Below are positions 36,101 to 44,715 of a DNA stretch of 59,067 nt, piece by piece. Each line of letters begins with the position of its first letter. Position 1 is the first letter of the stretch. The stretch covers positions 1-59,067 of the forward strand of contig JASLEM010000390.1 in NCBI GenBank assembly GCA_030151165.1, given 5' to 3'. Both the position numbers and the translations under genes were made by a program. Origin of the DNA: Burkholderiaceae bacterium (lineage in GTDB: Bacteria > Pseudomonadota > Gammaproteobacteria > Burkholderiales > Burkholderiaceae). A model generated the notes under the pieces. It did not search any database and had not been told where the DNA came from. It saw only the letters and a list, made by a program, of their open reading frames with translations.

Positions 36101-36796
36101 ATCCAGGCCACCAGCCGGGTTGGCCGAAATGCCGCTGCGCCAGGCCTGGTATGCACGGTCTATAACTGGGCTCGGCCGCGCGACCTGTCCCACTACGAGC
36201 GCTTCGCGCACTACCACGCCACCTTCTACCAGCACGTCGAGGCGCTTTCCGTGACGCCATTTGCCGGACGGGCTGTTGACCGAGGGCTGTCGGCCATCCT
36301 GGCCGCCTTGGTGCGCCTGCCAGGTACCACGTATAACCTGAACCAGGCCGCAGGTCAGGTTGACCGCACCGCAGCGTTGGTTCAGGCGGCTGTGGCGGCC
36401 ATTGCACGGCGTGCAGAAGAGGTCACTCAATCTGTGGCCGAGGGGCAGAAGGTGCAGCGGCATCTTCAAAACCGCCTGGACCGCTGGCTCCGAGAGGCTG
36501 CCCCGAAGCCGGGTGGCGCCAGGCTGGGGTACCAGTCTGAACGTGACGGGCTGACCAGGCCCTTGCTGCAGAAGGCCGGACTTGGCGAATGGGACACGTT
36601 TTCATGCCTTGGCTCGCTTCGTGATGTGGAGCCCAGCGTCAACCTGTTGCTGGACGACCGTCCGCTGGATGATGGATATGGGCAGAGTTACACCGCCCCG
36701 GTGGTGACCCAGCCGGCAGGGACGCTGGCGATTCAAGTAGCTGCAGCAGTCAATGCAAGTGCCGGGTCGGCCGGACAAGCGGGAGGAAATGGCTGA
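33191..36796 (+). CDS. drmA: DISARM helicase DrmA
   Basis: A 1201-residue core DISARM protein, a superfamily 2 helicase. Motifs are Walker A LWFPTGGGKTEAY (about residue 464), DELH in place of DEAD (QDELHLISGPLGS, about 720), ASTATVRQA, TNMVSVGVDI (about 942) and motif VI QATSRVGRN (about 971). Between the lobes is a probable zinc ribbon (NCPWCGCEV, then FCGDTLGRCDF, and GYCPRHG). In DISARM, DrmA works with DrmB on incoming DNA. The stop TGA shares its last base with the drmB ATG (TGATG), indicating coupled translation. The N-terminal 400 residues contain family-specific strands and helices. Confidence 0.93.
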   Translation: MTTDNTIVAANPDAGSPLAPSLKRPTDLRAELEDLVVKDLLGPAGGPEEEVDEPRVSDRYLVGTLSPKRTVVRAAESDTLASDGAGTVEDGNADDLALPIDSLAPAAIGLTCTVNGSSTQLVVTPRWGRYAREKSATATTDKGNPKTVWRRYPMGGQPVVIDLAEGDIPAQPADATQPDVVIRGRARKLVGDWVVSLFLVNAQPSATRRPKDDELLFQPELEVAAPDGAPVFQKRRRRSGAASDEQVRLEMLYRKHVEFASGHGVAVDADVAAGDPQKAVRLQTRVTPSYEVPMTTPPTADDNPSLAGVVLDMKLLAEMDDAALFASLRQLTVAYAEWIANNRARIDAKADGLDEFDVTARQALDDCAEAQQRIDAGIALLEADAAALRSFRFANHAMWQQRIHALFSERRRAGSKQSLDELDLPENRSWRPFQLAFVLLNLPGVTQLDHPDRNDSAAAIADLLWFPTGGGKTEAYLGLTAYTLAMRRLQGVVARRLGHAGVAVIMRYTLRLLTLQQFQRAAALICACEMIRRGDSATWGAEPFRIGLWVGQRTTPNSIEDAHEAILRTQGAGPGRGTGSPLQLTNCPWCGCEVKAGQDVTVETYNRGRARVFTFCGDTLGRCDFSRAKSPDEGIPVLTVDEEIYRRLPALLIATVDKFAQMPWNGRTQMLFGQVDGYCPRHGFTSPCMEDASHHPARNGFSAVRKVDHGPLRPPDLIIQDELHLISGPLGSLVGLYETAVDQLCTWTVNGQTVRPKLIASTATVRQAREQMRALFLRDVRVFPPQGLDVEDNFFSVQRKPSDKYPGRRYIGVAAFGRRLKLALIRVYVAYLAAGQTLFQKYGRPVDPWMTVLGYFNSMRELGGMRRLIDDDVRSRLRDMDQRGLARRHSPALEELTSRKNSGEIPLLLDRLEVQHDPALPPHTKRSPGQKGSPSPLDVVLATNMVSVGVDIKRLGLMVVAGQPKGTSEYIQATSRVGRNAAAPGLVCTVYNWARPRDLSHYERFAHYHATFYQHVEALSVTPFAGRAVDRGLSAILAALVRLPGTTYNLNQAAGQVDRTAALVQAAVAAIARRAEEVTQSVAEGQKVQRHLQNRLDRWLREAAPKPGGARLGYQSERDGLTRPLLQKAGLGEWDTFSCLGSLRDVEPSVNLLLDDRPLDDGYGQSYTAPVVTQPAGTLAIQVAAAVNASAGSAGQAGGNG

Positions 36797-38625
36797 TGGC
36801 CGAACACCGAGTGGGCGACGTCCGCCCTACACAACTACTGCACACCTACGGGGTTGGCGCGATGGTGGACCTGCCCAACATCGCCGCTATGGTGATGGGC
36901 CTGGATGACTGGAAGCTCCAGTACGCCATACCGGTTGGTGAAGAACGGCTACTGGCGGCTGTGCGGGGGCAACTAGGACCGCAGGTAGAGCGCCTGATGC
37001 TGCCCCCGGTTGACCTCGACGAGAGCTCCCGCGACGCCTTGAACGGGCCGCGCATCGGCGTGCCGGTCGCCGCGTTCCCGCAGTGGTACCGCTGCCCGTG
37101 GTGCGACCTCGTGGCGCCGCTGAGTTCGGGGCTCTTCGAGCTGCAATCGGACCCGTACCGCCCCGACCGAGTGCGCTTTCGGCACGTCTCCTGCAACCGA
37201 AGTCCCAATCCGCCCGCGGTCTTGCCGACCCGTTTCCAGCTGGCTTGCAACCATGGGCATGTCGACGACTTCCCGTGGCTCCAGTACGTTCACAGCGGCA
37301 GTACGAACTGCAATGGGCCACTGCGACTTCGAAAGACCGGGGTGGGCGACGAGGCAGCCAACCTGTTTGTTCATTGCGATTCCTGTGGTCAAACCCGCTC
37401 GCTGGTGGACGCCTTTGGTGATGCGGCCAAGGCGGACCCGCTCTTCGCCTGCCGAGGCCGCCGTCCCCACCTGCGCGACTTTGAACCAGGCGGATGCACC
37501 GAACATGCCGAGACCATGCTCCTTGGAGCCTCGAACAGTTGGTTTGGCATCTCGCTGTCAGCCTTGTCGATTCCGAAACACGTTAACCCGCTGCCTCAAT
37601 TGGTCGAGGACAAGTGGGTGATGTTGCAACTCGTCACCTCGCCAGAGGTGCTGGTTGCGTTCCGCGCAGCCGGGAATATGCGTGGCCTCGAGGAGTACAG
37701 CGACCCTCAGGTGTGGGAGGCCATCCAAGCCAAGCGCTCAGGTGCGGTGAAGCAAGAAGAGAGTGGCAATCTCAAAGAGCCCGAGTGGCAAGTCTTCTCC
37801 GCCGCCGACCCAACGCGAAATACGGCTGGGTTCGAGCTGACGCCGGTAGCACCGCCTGAAGGCTTCGAGAGCTTCTTCGAAAAGGTGGTCCGTATCGAGC
37901 GTCTGCGTGAGGTTCGTGCGCTTGTCGGTTTCACGCGTATCGAGTCTCCTGGCGACTATGCCGACCCCTCCGACATTCCACCAGATATGCGGGCGCCTTT
38001 GTCGCGCAACGCACCCACCTGGGTGCCGGTGTCTGAGGTGCGGGGAGAGGGGCTGTTCCTTCAGTTCAAGCGGGATGTGCTGCTCGCCTGGGCTGCTAAA
38101 AATGCAGAACGGGAGGCTGAGTTCCTTGCAGCCCACGCTGGCTGGAAGATTGCGCGGAACATGCCGAATCCGACAAGTGGGTTCCCCGGACTGCGCTTCG
38201 CGTTGATTCACTCTTTCTCGCACGCGTTGATGCGGCAATTGGCTCTGCAATCGGGCTACAGCGCCGCAAGTACGCGCGAGCGCATCTATTGTGACGATGG
38301 CACAGGTTTGCCCATGGCAGGCCTGCTGCTCTACACGGCGGCGCCGGATAGTGAGGGAACCCTGGGCGGGCTGGTTTCGCAGGGCGAGCCAGGACGGCTT
38401 GGCGCGCTCGTTCGCCAGGCGCTGCACTCAATGCAGCTGTGCACATCAGACCCCTTGTGTGGCGAACACAGACCAGCGAGAGACGGGATGGCGTCGCTCC
38501 ACGGTGCGGCGTGTCACGCGTGCCAGTTCGCACCCGAGACGTCCTGTGAGCGAGGAAACAAGTACCTAGACCGTTCGTTGCTAGTACAGACTCTGGGTAG
38601 TTCAGTCGTGCCGTTGTTCCAGTGA
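36796..38625 (+). CDS. drmB: DISARM DUF1998 protein DrmB
   Basis: A 609-residue core DISARM protein with a C-terminal DUF1998 region (FALIHSFSHALMRQLAL, GLPMAGLLLYTAAPDSEGTLGGLV, and cysteines in CTSDPLCGEH and ACHACQF). Further cysteine clusters (RCPWCDLVAPL near residue 98, LACNHGHVDDFPW, HCDSCGQ) suggest several zinc sites. In DISARM it forms a complex with DrmA and is needed for defence. The start overlaps the drmA stop by one base, and the end overlaps the drmC GTG start by four. The sequence is intact and normal in size. Confidence 0.93.
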   Translation: MAEHRVGDVRPTQLLHTYGVGAMVDLPNIAAMVMGLDDWKLQYAIPVGEERLLAAVRGQLGPQVERLMLPPVDLDESSRDALNGPRIGVPVAAFPQWYRCPWCDLVAPLSSGLFELQSDPYRPDRVRFRHVSCNRSPNPPAVLPTRFQLACNHGHVDDFPWLQYVHSGSTNCNGPLRLRKTGVGDEAANLFVHCDSCGQTRSLVDAFGDAAKADPLFACRGRRPHLRDFEPGGCTEHAETMLLGASNSWFGISLSALSIPKHVNPLPQLVEDKWVMLQLVTSPEVLVAFRAAGNMRGLEEYSDPQVWEAIQAKRSGAVKQEESGNLKEPEWQVFSAADPTRNTAGFELTPVAPPEGFESFFEKVVRIERLREVRALVGFTRIESPGDYADPSDIPPDMRAPLSRNAPTWVPVSEVRGEGLFLQFKRDVLLAWAAKNAEREAEFLAAHAGWKIARNMPNPTSGFPGLRFALIHSFSHALMRQLALQSGYSAASTRERIYCDDGTGLPMAGLLLYTAAPDSEGTLGGLVSQGEPGRLGALVRQALHSMQLCTSDPLCGEHRPARDGMASLHGAACHACQFAPETSCERGNKYLDRSLLVQTLGSSVVPLFQ

Positions 38626-39413
38626 ACAAGCCTTCCACGTTCCGTTGGCCAGATGCCGCGGCCCGGTTCGCCTGCGACGTGTCGCGCGCGACTGTACTTC
38701 GGGTCTGTGACTGTCTCGACAGAGGCAACGCGTCCGAAGCGCATTGCCTGCTCTCTTCGGATGCTGCGCGGCGCTTCTTGGAACTGCTAACCCTATGGCA
38801 AACGGAGATGCCCCTTGCCGCACTCTCAGAGCTTGGTCATGCTCTTCGCGCTGCCAGCGCAGCCAGTCGGGAGGAGCGTCAGCGGCAGCAGGTTGAATTG
38901 GTCTGGTCGGGGCCAGGGCTAACTTCCACAACGTTGAGGAGCACATGTCCTGCGCTTCTCGAGCTGATTGCGTCCGCGCGGGAATCGGTCTACCTCGTGA
39001 CCTTTGCGGCCTACAAGGTGCCGCAAGTGGCCGAGGCACTCGCGGCTGCGGAAGGTCGTGGAGTTAGAGTCGTCTGCATTGTGGAGAGCGACGAGGACAG
39101 CGGAGGCAAGGTGAATTTTGACCCCATGCTCCATTTGCGAGCATCTGGCCTTCAGCGCGCGCGCGTCTACACGTGGCCGTTGGAATATCGAATTCGAGAC
39201 GAATGCGGGCGCTACGGTAGCTTGCACGCCAAGTTCGCGGTCGCCGACCGGGCTCGGCTCCTCGTCTCCAGTGCCAATCTGACGGAGTTCGCATTCAACC
39301 TGAACATCGAACTGGGTGTCTCAGTGACCGGAGGCCACGCACCAGCTGAGGCCGCTAGCCATCTGGACGAGCTCATTCGGTTGGGAATTCTTCGCCCTGC
39401 AGATTCAAGGTAG
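38622..39413 (+). CDS. drmC: DISARM phospholipase D-like protein DrmC
   Basis: A 263-residue protein with one PLD-type HKD motif: LHAKFAVADRARLLVSSANLTE (His, Lys and Asp from about residue 202). The fold includes CPALLELIASARESVYLVTF and a NIELG segment after the motif. PLD-family proteins of this kind can be nucleases. DrmC is the third conserved DISARM protein; published work suggests it is partly dispensable. The GTG start overlaps the drmB stop by four bases, and the gene ends the operon. The next genes are convergent. Confidence 0.92.
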   Translation: MNKPSTFRWPDAAARFACDVSRATVLRVCDCLDRGNASEAHCLLSSDAARRFLELLTLWQTEMPLAALSELGHALRAASAASREERQRQQVELVWSGPGLTSTTLRSTCPALLELIASARESVYLVTFAAYKVPQVAEALAAAEGRGVRVVCIVESDEDSGGKVNFDPMLHLRASGLQRARVYTWPLEYRIRDECGRYGSLHAKFAVADRARLLVSSANLTEFAFNLNIELGVSVTGGHAPAEAASHLDELIRLGILRPADSR

Positions 39414-39554
39414 CAAAGGCCGATTGGCGCTGCAAATCGGGCAGTGCTAAATCACTCATACTCAACGAATTTCAATGGCTCTTGTTCACTACGGCCGAAA
39501 CCCAAAGCTGGGGGACAGACTTCTTTGATGGCCGTCTGTGGCGGCCAGGACGAA

Positions 39555-41522
39555 TCAAGGCTGCGAGGGTAACGCGAGGTCGGGCCATTCCTCCGGAACG
39601 AGCGAAGGGGGCTTGCTCCAAGGCTTCTCAACGAGCGCCTCCTGGAACCACGCATCCCTCAAGTTGGCGTGCTCCGTCACAATAATTTGGAACCCTGGAA
39701 CTTCATTCTGAGTGAAGCTAAGTAGGAAGGCGAACAGTCGCCTAACCGCGGAGAGGTCTGCATCCTCTTGGGTCTTCTCGACCGAGCCGTCCGCTGCTTT
39801 GTAGATGTCTTCTGAAGGGAAGTAAACCTGCGTCGGCTGGTCAATGAGGAGGAATCGGGGGATAGGCCGATTGTTTTTTGCGGCGAACCAATGAAGGGCG
39901 AGTAGCGCTGAAAGGTGATAAGCCAAGTGGTTCTCGCCACCACCGGTGCGGCTCATGGGGACGAACCTCTCGGGCCTGTCAAAAACGACGGTCATCCGCA
40001 CAAGGTCGAGCCGAACAGGAACCTTCTTGAACTCTGCTTCGAACTGGTCAATAAATCGGAACACTTGAGCCGAGATGTTGCTCAAGATGGACGTCAGCCT
40101 CTCCTGGCTGTTGTCCCCGTCAATCTTTGCTTCGAGCGCATCGACCTTGGCCTTTAGACGCTGATGTTCGACTTCGCGTTCGAGAAGCTGCTTGTTCGAA
40201 ACCAAGTTCTCTAGAAATAAGCTAATGCGGCCGACGACACGCGCCGCGGCGTTGTTCCGAGACCCCATCTGAGAGAGAAGCTCACTGGCAGATATCGCCG
40301 CGGCAAGCTCAACTTCTTTGTTCTTGATTCGGTCGGAGAGGTCGTCAATGTTTTTCTCGAGGTCGACGACGTAGGCGTCCAACTTGGGCTTCTCGCCCAC
40401 GACGACCTTTAGCTCTTCGTCGAGGCTTCGCAGCTCTTTCAGAAGCACCTCGGCTAGAGGTGAATCCATCGCGAGATTCTGCTCACAGAATGGCCATTGC
40501 CATTCACCGGTTGCGGCATTCTTCGGAAAGGCCTTGATAGATGCAAGGCGGTCTTTCTGCTCAGCGGCTTCACTTTCGAATCCGCCTGCCTTCTTCGCAT
40601 ATTGGTGCGCCGAATCGACCCGCGCTTGAAACTCGCGGCGCTCACTCCGCAGGTCTCCAATTTCGCGCTCCAATCGACCGATGCGGCCGTTATCAGCGTC
40701 GGGCACCGAGGTGGGCTTCCACAACAGAGCCGGCCGAAGCGCTTCGACGAGGTCGACGCTGTCGCTTTCCGTCTCTGCTCTGCCCCGTAAGACGCCGACG
40801 GTCTGAGCCTCGGAGTACAGGCTGATAGCCTTTTGCTGCGCGACATCGACGGTCTCGCGAGCCTGTTCTAGAAGTTTTGCAGATATTTTGTAGTCGCGTT
40901 GGGCCGCGCGCAGCTTCGCCTCCAATTCATACCGGTCGCTCGAGGAAACACCGAGCAGGATAGGAAGCGTGTCACGAATTGTCTGGGGCTGAAAGCTCTC
41001 GTTCTGACGATAGAAGAGCTGGTCCTTATTGGCGACCAGCGTCTGCTTCTGGAAAAGGTAGAAGTGGGTGTGCTTGATGTTGGCGTTGTAGCTGGCGCGC
41101 GAGCTGTTTGTGGGAACGTCAGTTCGATTCTCGGGAATACCAAGTAGTCGAGAGAGCAGTGATTCAACGGCATCGTCATCCGAACTCGCGACGAGTTCCT
41201 CCATGTCTGGGATGACCACCGAGGTCCCGCGCCTGTACATCGCCATACTGCAGCTCTCGCCGCCACTGGGAGGGGTCGGCTTTGCAATCAGTACCTGCTC
41301 TTGGCTGAACTGGAAGACGACCGCAAACCAAGCGACCTTGTCCCTGATGACTCCCTCGGGAACATTGAAGGTTGAGCGACCCATGCAGTATTCAATGATG
41401 TCAGAGATGGCAGACTTTCCGGTCGAAGAGCGGCCGGTAATCACATTCAGACCATCCAACTTGAACGTCACATCCCGGCGTTGGCCCTCTTTGCTGTAGA
41501 TGTGGAGAGATTTGATTTTCAA
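39555..41522 (-). CDS. ABC-3C system ATPase (DUF3732, SMC/Rad50-like)
   Basis: A 655-residue ABC ATPase of the DUF3732 kind found in three-component ABC (ABC-3C) conflict systems. Walker A is VITGRSSTGKSA (about residues 28-39), followed by a long coiled-coil middle, a signature RTGGGENHLAYHLSALLAL (about 523), a Walker B-like FLLIDQPTQV (about 554) and a final VTEHANL His-loop region. In the coiled-coil the expected zinc-hook CPFC reads WPFCEQ, so the first Cys looks replaced by Trp. The start is TTG 41522 with GGAG upstream, overlapping the stop of the middle-component gene. It is the last gene of a three-gene minus-strand operon, convergent with DISARM. Confidence 0.88.
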   Translation of the reverse strand: MKIKSLHIYSKEGQRRDVTFKLDGLNVITGRSSTGKSAISDIIEYCMGRSTFNVPEGVIRDKVAWFAVVFQFSQEQVLIAKPTPPSGGESCSMAMYRRGTSVVIPDMEELVASSDDDAVESLLSRLLGIPENRTDVPTNSSRASYNANIKHTHFYLFQKQTLVANKDQLFYRQNESFQPQTIRDTLPILLGVSSSDRYELEAKLRAAQRDYKISAKLLEQARETVDVAQQKAISLYSEAQTVGVLRGRAETESDSVDLVEALRPALLWKPTSVPDADNGRIGRLEREIGDLRSERREFQARVDSAHQYAKKAGGFESEAAEQKDRLASIKAFPKNAATGEWQWPFCEQNLAMDSPLAEVLLKELRSLDEELKVVVGEKPKLDAYVVDLEKNIDDLSDRIKNKEVELAAAISASELLSQMGSRNNAAARVVGRISLFLENLVSNKQLLEREVEHQRLKAKVDALEAKIDGDNSQERLTSILSNISAQVFRFIDQFEAEFKKVPVRLDLVRMTVVFDRPERFVPMSRTGGGENHLAYHLSALLALHWFAAKNNRPIPRFLLIDQPTQVYFPSEDIYKAADGSVEKTQEDADLSAVRRLFAFLLSFTQNEVPGFQIIVTEHANLRDAWFQEALVEKPWSKPPSLVPEEWPDLALPSQP

Positions 41523-42007
41523 GGCCGAACTCCAAGGGTCGTGTACACGGTGACTCGGTCATCAATGCGAGCGAACTCTCTTCCGACAAAGCGCGCGACT
41601 CGCTGGCATGAAACAGACTCGGAGGTGCCAACGTCGGATTTCCTCACGAGCTCTGGCACGGTCAAGATGCGTCCAGAATCCTCGATTCGAATGCAGCCAC
41701 GCTCGGCGAGCATCCCGAACGCCTCCAGCGCGAATGGCAGCAGGTTGGTGGCGCGCACCGGAAAGCCCACAAGAATTTTCGGATTCGTCTCGACCACTCT
41801 GAGGAGATAGCTTCGGTTGCCCTTTTCGAGCGTTTGTCGGGAGTCCTTGTGAAGGCAGAGCGGCAGGACAAGCAGCGAAAGCGAGAATGGCATTCCCCGA
41901 GCATCCAATTCCTCGTATCCCCTCAGTGCTTTGAATAGAACCAATCCGCAGAAGGCCGGGTTGAAGAGGTTTCGAACTTCGAATGGGCGCTGATTCCATG
42001 GCTTCAC
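41519..42007 (-). CDS. ABC-3C middle component
   Basis: A 162-residue protein fitting the middle component of three-component ABC systems: an N-terminal NQRPFEVRNLFNPAFCGLVL segment, an alpha-helical core with SLLVLPLCLHKDSRQTL, and a winged-helix-like C-terminal half (LPFALEAFGMLAERG, then RVARFVGREFARI). The family is thought to link the ATPase to the effector. The GTG start at 42007 overlaps the upstream gene's stop, and its own stop overlaps the ATPase start, so the three are translationally coupled. No catalytic motif is seen. Confidence 0.8.
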   Translation of the reverse strand: MKPWNQRPFEVRNLFNPAFCGLVLFKALRGYEELDARGMPFSLSLLVLPLCLHKDSRQTLEKGNRSYLLRVVETNPKILVGFPVRATNLLPFALEAFGMLAERGCIRIEDSGRILTVPELVRKSDVGTSESVSCQRVARFVGREFARIDDRVTVYTTLGVRP

Positions 42008-43218
42008 TTCCTTGCCTCCATGGCCTGCTCGATGCGCTTGAGAAAGTGAGGATGCCAGTAGACTTTTGGCGGGGGACCGACGTTCGCGAGGATGTGGAAA
42101 CCTCCGCGCACGACGTACGGTTCAAGAACTCGCTCACGTATTCGAAGCGAAGCGATATTTCCGCTTTCCAGGTCAGCCCAGCGATACAGGGCGCGGCCTG
42201 CGCTCAAGAGAACGTCCTCCGCGCTCGCATCGTCAAGTTCTTCGAAGACAACGTCGCGATAGCGAGACCATTCGTCGACAAGCCTTTCTTCATAGCGCTC
42301 CAGTTCGTCAGAGACGAGCAAATACTCGCGTGCCCAAGAGGAGCGCTGCTCCCAAGCCCGGTAGTAGTCAAGAATTGCGTTCCGGATGCGCTCTGACGAG
42401 ACGCCAATCGCCCGAAGCTGGCGAACGAACAATCTAGGGTCGCCGTCCGCATCCACACCATCCGCTGGCTCAGCTCGCCGAAAGGTGATTGGTAGGTTGT
42501 CGGCTTGGTACTCCTCGGCGATGGCTGAGAGCTTGTCAGACAGCTCGACGCCACTGAGGGCCTCCGTACGCTTGCCGTCGAGTAGGCTGACTATTTCCTC
42601 ATTCCACCATCCTTCAAGTCGCTCGAAGACGGCGTCGCGATGCTCTCGCCGAATGCTGCGCATGCGGTCTTTGACCAGTGCCGGAATGTCTCCAATCCGA
42701 GGCGCACCATCGAAGATGACTATCCGAGAGAAGAAGTCCTCTTGTTCTTCTTCATCCAGCTTGGCGAACTCGTCTCGAAGAAGAGCCGCCAGCTCAGAAC
42801 TGCTTTGTGCGAGTGCCTCGAGTGCTTGACTTCGCGCGTTGCGCCTATCCTCAAACACCGCGGCGTCAGCAAGCCGCGCAAGGAAGGATGAGTCAGATAC
42901 CGTGGCGGTGGTGAACAGATAAAACTGCAAGCCGGCGGCGATGCGACCGTCGCGGTCGTATCTCGACAGCCAGATGCGTACAGACTTCCAAAAGTCCACT
43001 GAAAGGTCGGTTAGGCGCTCACCCTTCGCCTTATGCTTTAGTGAAGCAAGCGTCTTAACGCCAACGGTGTCTACAAAATCGAGGTCGTCGTCCTTCTCAA
43101 TGAGGACGGACGTCTTTTCCGGAGCCTCGAAAAGCCGAAGCAGCGCGAAGCGCGGCTGAAAGATATAACCGAGGCCTTGCGCACCCGCTGAGAACTGGTC
43201 ACCCGAACTACTTGCCAT
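42004..43218 (-). CDS. ABC-3C effector with probable nuclease-like N-terminus
   Basis: A 404-residue third component. The start at 43218 is chosen over 43239 because GGGAGG lies six bases upstream. The N-terminal 120 residues (GYIFQPRFALLRLF, VLIEKDDDLDFVD, LASLKHK, VDFWKSVRIW) resemble the Cap4/DUF4297-type nuclease domain, where Glu/Asp residues and a Q-x-K motif make up a PD-(D/E)XK site; here Leu stands in the Gln position (SLKHK). The C-terminal 200 residues (ILDYYRAWEQRSSWARE, YRDVVFEELDD, GGFHILANVGPPPKVYWHPHF) fit the ABC-3C C-terminal domain. It heads the operon. Nuclease activity is inferred. Confidence 0.8.
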   Translation of the reverse strand: MASSSGDQFSAGAQGLGYIFQPRFALLRLFEAPEKTSVLIEKDDDLDFVDTVGVKTLASLKHKAKGERLTDLSVDFWKSVRIWLSRYDRDGRIAAGLQFYLFTTATVSDSSFLARLADAAVFEDRRNARSQALEALAQSSSELAALLRDEFAKLDEEEQEDFFSRIVIFDGAPRIGDIPALVKDRMRSIRREHRDAVFERLEGWWNEEIVSLLDGKRTEALSGVELSDKLSAIAEEYQADNLPITFRRAEPADGVDADGDPRLFVRQLRAIGVSSERIRNAILDYYRAWEQRSSWAREYLLVSDELERYEERLVDEWSRYRDVVFEELDDASAEDVLLSAGRALYRWADLESGNIASLRIRERVLEPYVVRGGFHILANVGPPPKVYWHPHFLKRIEQAMEARK

Positions 43219-43945
43219 GCAGTTCCTCCCTGTGAACAACCGTCCGCCGCTCTTAGGTCACAGCGGTCAAGAGGTACTAACAGAGCATCGGCACTGAGTC
43301 GACTAGCATCTGCTCCTCCCCTTGCCTCGCCGTGGGGCCCAGTTGGCTTTTGCCGGACTATAAGTCGGGCGCGAAGGTCTTGGAAGTTCGCTTCAACTGA
43401 GGCCTTCTGCCTCTTGCTGCGACGAGGTGCGAACCACGAGGCTGCGCCAGCCTGAGGTAGATAGGTTCGGCCGACGGCTGAATTTTCGGTACGCCCACCT
43501 TGGTTGCGGCGCCCCTGAGGGTGCTCCATTTCGCTCTCAAGTTCTGGGCGCCTCAATGGTCTTGCTTCGCCCGCTCATCGGGCGCAGGGTGTACGCTCCT
43601 TGCAATGCAGGATAGAAAGAACCCCCGGGGAATCTCAGGACTTCTTTGTTCTCGGACGGTATAAAAGCCCGGGTGCTGCGGGCAAGGCTCCCCCTTTGGT
43701 CCGCGCCGACGCGCTGACTTCGAGCCTCGCCTCGCGCTCCGAGCCCGGTTCATGCGTCCGGACGTGTGCAGGGTCGCCCTGCACGGCGTGGGCAAGGCGG
43801 CCGCCGCAGTGCGCCGCCTCTGAACCAGACTGTCTGCGGGACTGCGCCGCACCTGTCGCCCTCTGGTTCTTGCTCCCAGGCTGCACCCCGACATCCCGCT
43901 TGGTGCTTATCGCCGGCCGCGGGGTGTTGAGCCCTCTCCTCCGAC
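43219..43945. other. Region without a convincing gene
   Basis: About 730 bases between the ABC-3C operon start and the broken gene at 43968. It should contain the ABC-3C promoter. Frames on both strands are GC-rich, of low complexity and lack ribosome-binding sites. Several GC-rich inverted repeats occur around 43660-43880, but no known RNA family was recognised. Confidence 0.45.
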
Positions 43946-43968
43946 AACCAGGTTTAGCCAGCCTGGTT
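43946..43968 (-). terminator. Hairpin at the end of the broken small gene
   Basis: AACCAGG (43946-43952) pairs with CCTGGTT (43962-43968) around a 9-base loop. It overlaps the first base of the TAA stop of the shifted frame above. The T-tract is weak, so termination is likely but not certain. Confidence 0.4.
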
Positions 43969-44538
43969 TATATGTGGGTTGCGTGCGACGCTTCAACTGA
44001 CGGCCGATGTGCTCCATTCAGTCCCGCGGCAACAGTGATGGCGGCGAGCCGAGCGAGAACGTCCACCAGCCTCGCCGCGTAGTCGTTGTACGAATTCGCA
44101 GGGTCGTCCTTCCTCACCTCAAGACACCAGCCAGACGCTGGCCACAAGCGCGGGCCAGCGACGCAGCAGCTCAGCCGCATCCATCGTAGGCTGAAGGTCC
44201 GTGCCCATGGTCTCCGCTTCCTCCAGCGTCACCTCGGGGTAGCGCCACAGCGTCGGCTCGAGCAGGCAGCGGTCGAACAGCAGCCGCCAGCGGCCGGTCA
44301 GCGCGCCCGGGCAGTTGCTCGCCACGTGGGCGAAGAGTTCGACAGACATCAGTTCGCTGAGTCGGCGCTCCAGGTGCTCTTCGTTGGCAACGCACGAGTC
44401 GACAACGAGGCGCTCGACCCACTCGGCCAGGCCTTGCCGTTGGCGTTGCGCTTCGGTCAGCGCGGCGCTCGTCACGGCGGGGCTGAGGTGCAGAACGGTG
44501 CGGACGGATTGGTGAACGGGGTTCAAGAGGGTGTGCAT
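43968..44538 (-). pseudogene. Small island gene split by a 4-bp duplication
   Basis: From 44538 a frame gives 139 residues ending ALVASVWLVS. The minus strand there reads GTCTGGCTGGTGTCTTGA. Removing one CTGG of the tandem CTGGCTGG gives Val-Trp-Cys-Leu-Glu and joins the sequence to VRKDDPANSYNDYAARLVDVLARLAA in another frame, ending at a TAA (43968-43970) that overlaps a hairpin. The restored product would be about 188 residues, helical, with no recognised family. It is divergent from the KfrA_N-like gene. Alternatively the 139-residue protein is the real product; the quality of the downstream peptide argues for a break. Confidence 0.6.
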
Positions 44539-44715
44539 GTCGCAGTTCCAGTCAGTGGTTTTGGTGCTGCGAATCCTCCTCGTTGCGCTTTAAACGGTCC
44601 AGCGATTCCAGTTACGTAATCCCGGGCGGCGGAGCTGTTTGCAGGTGGACTCGAACCCTCGCTACACGTGGTTGGCATCGCACTCGGGCGATGCCGCAAC
44701 CAAGCGAGGACAACT

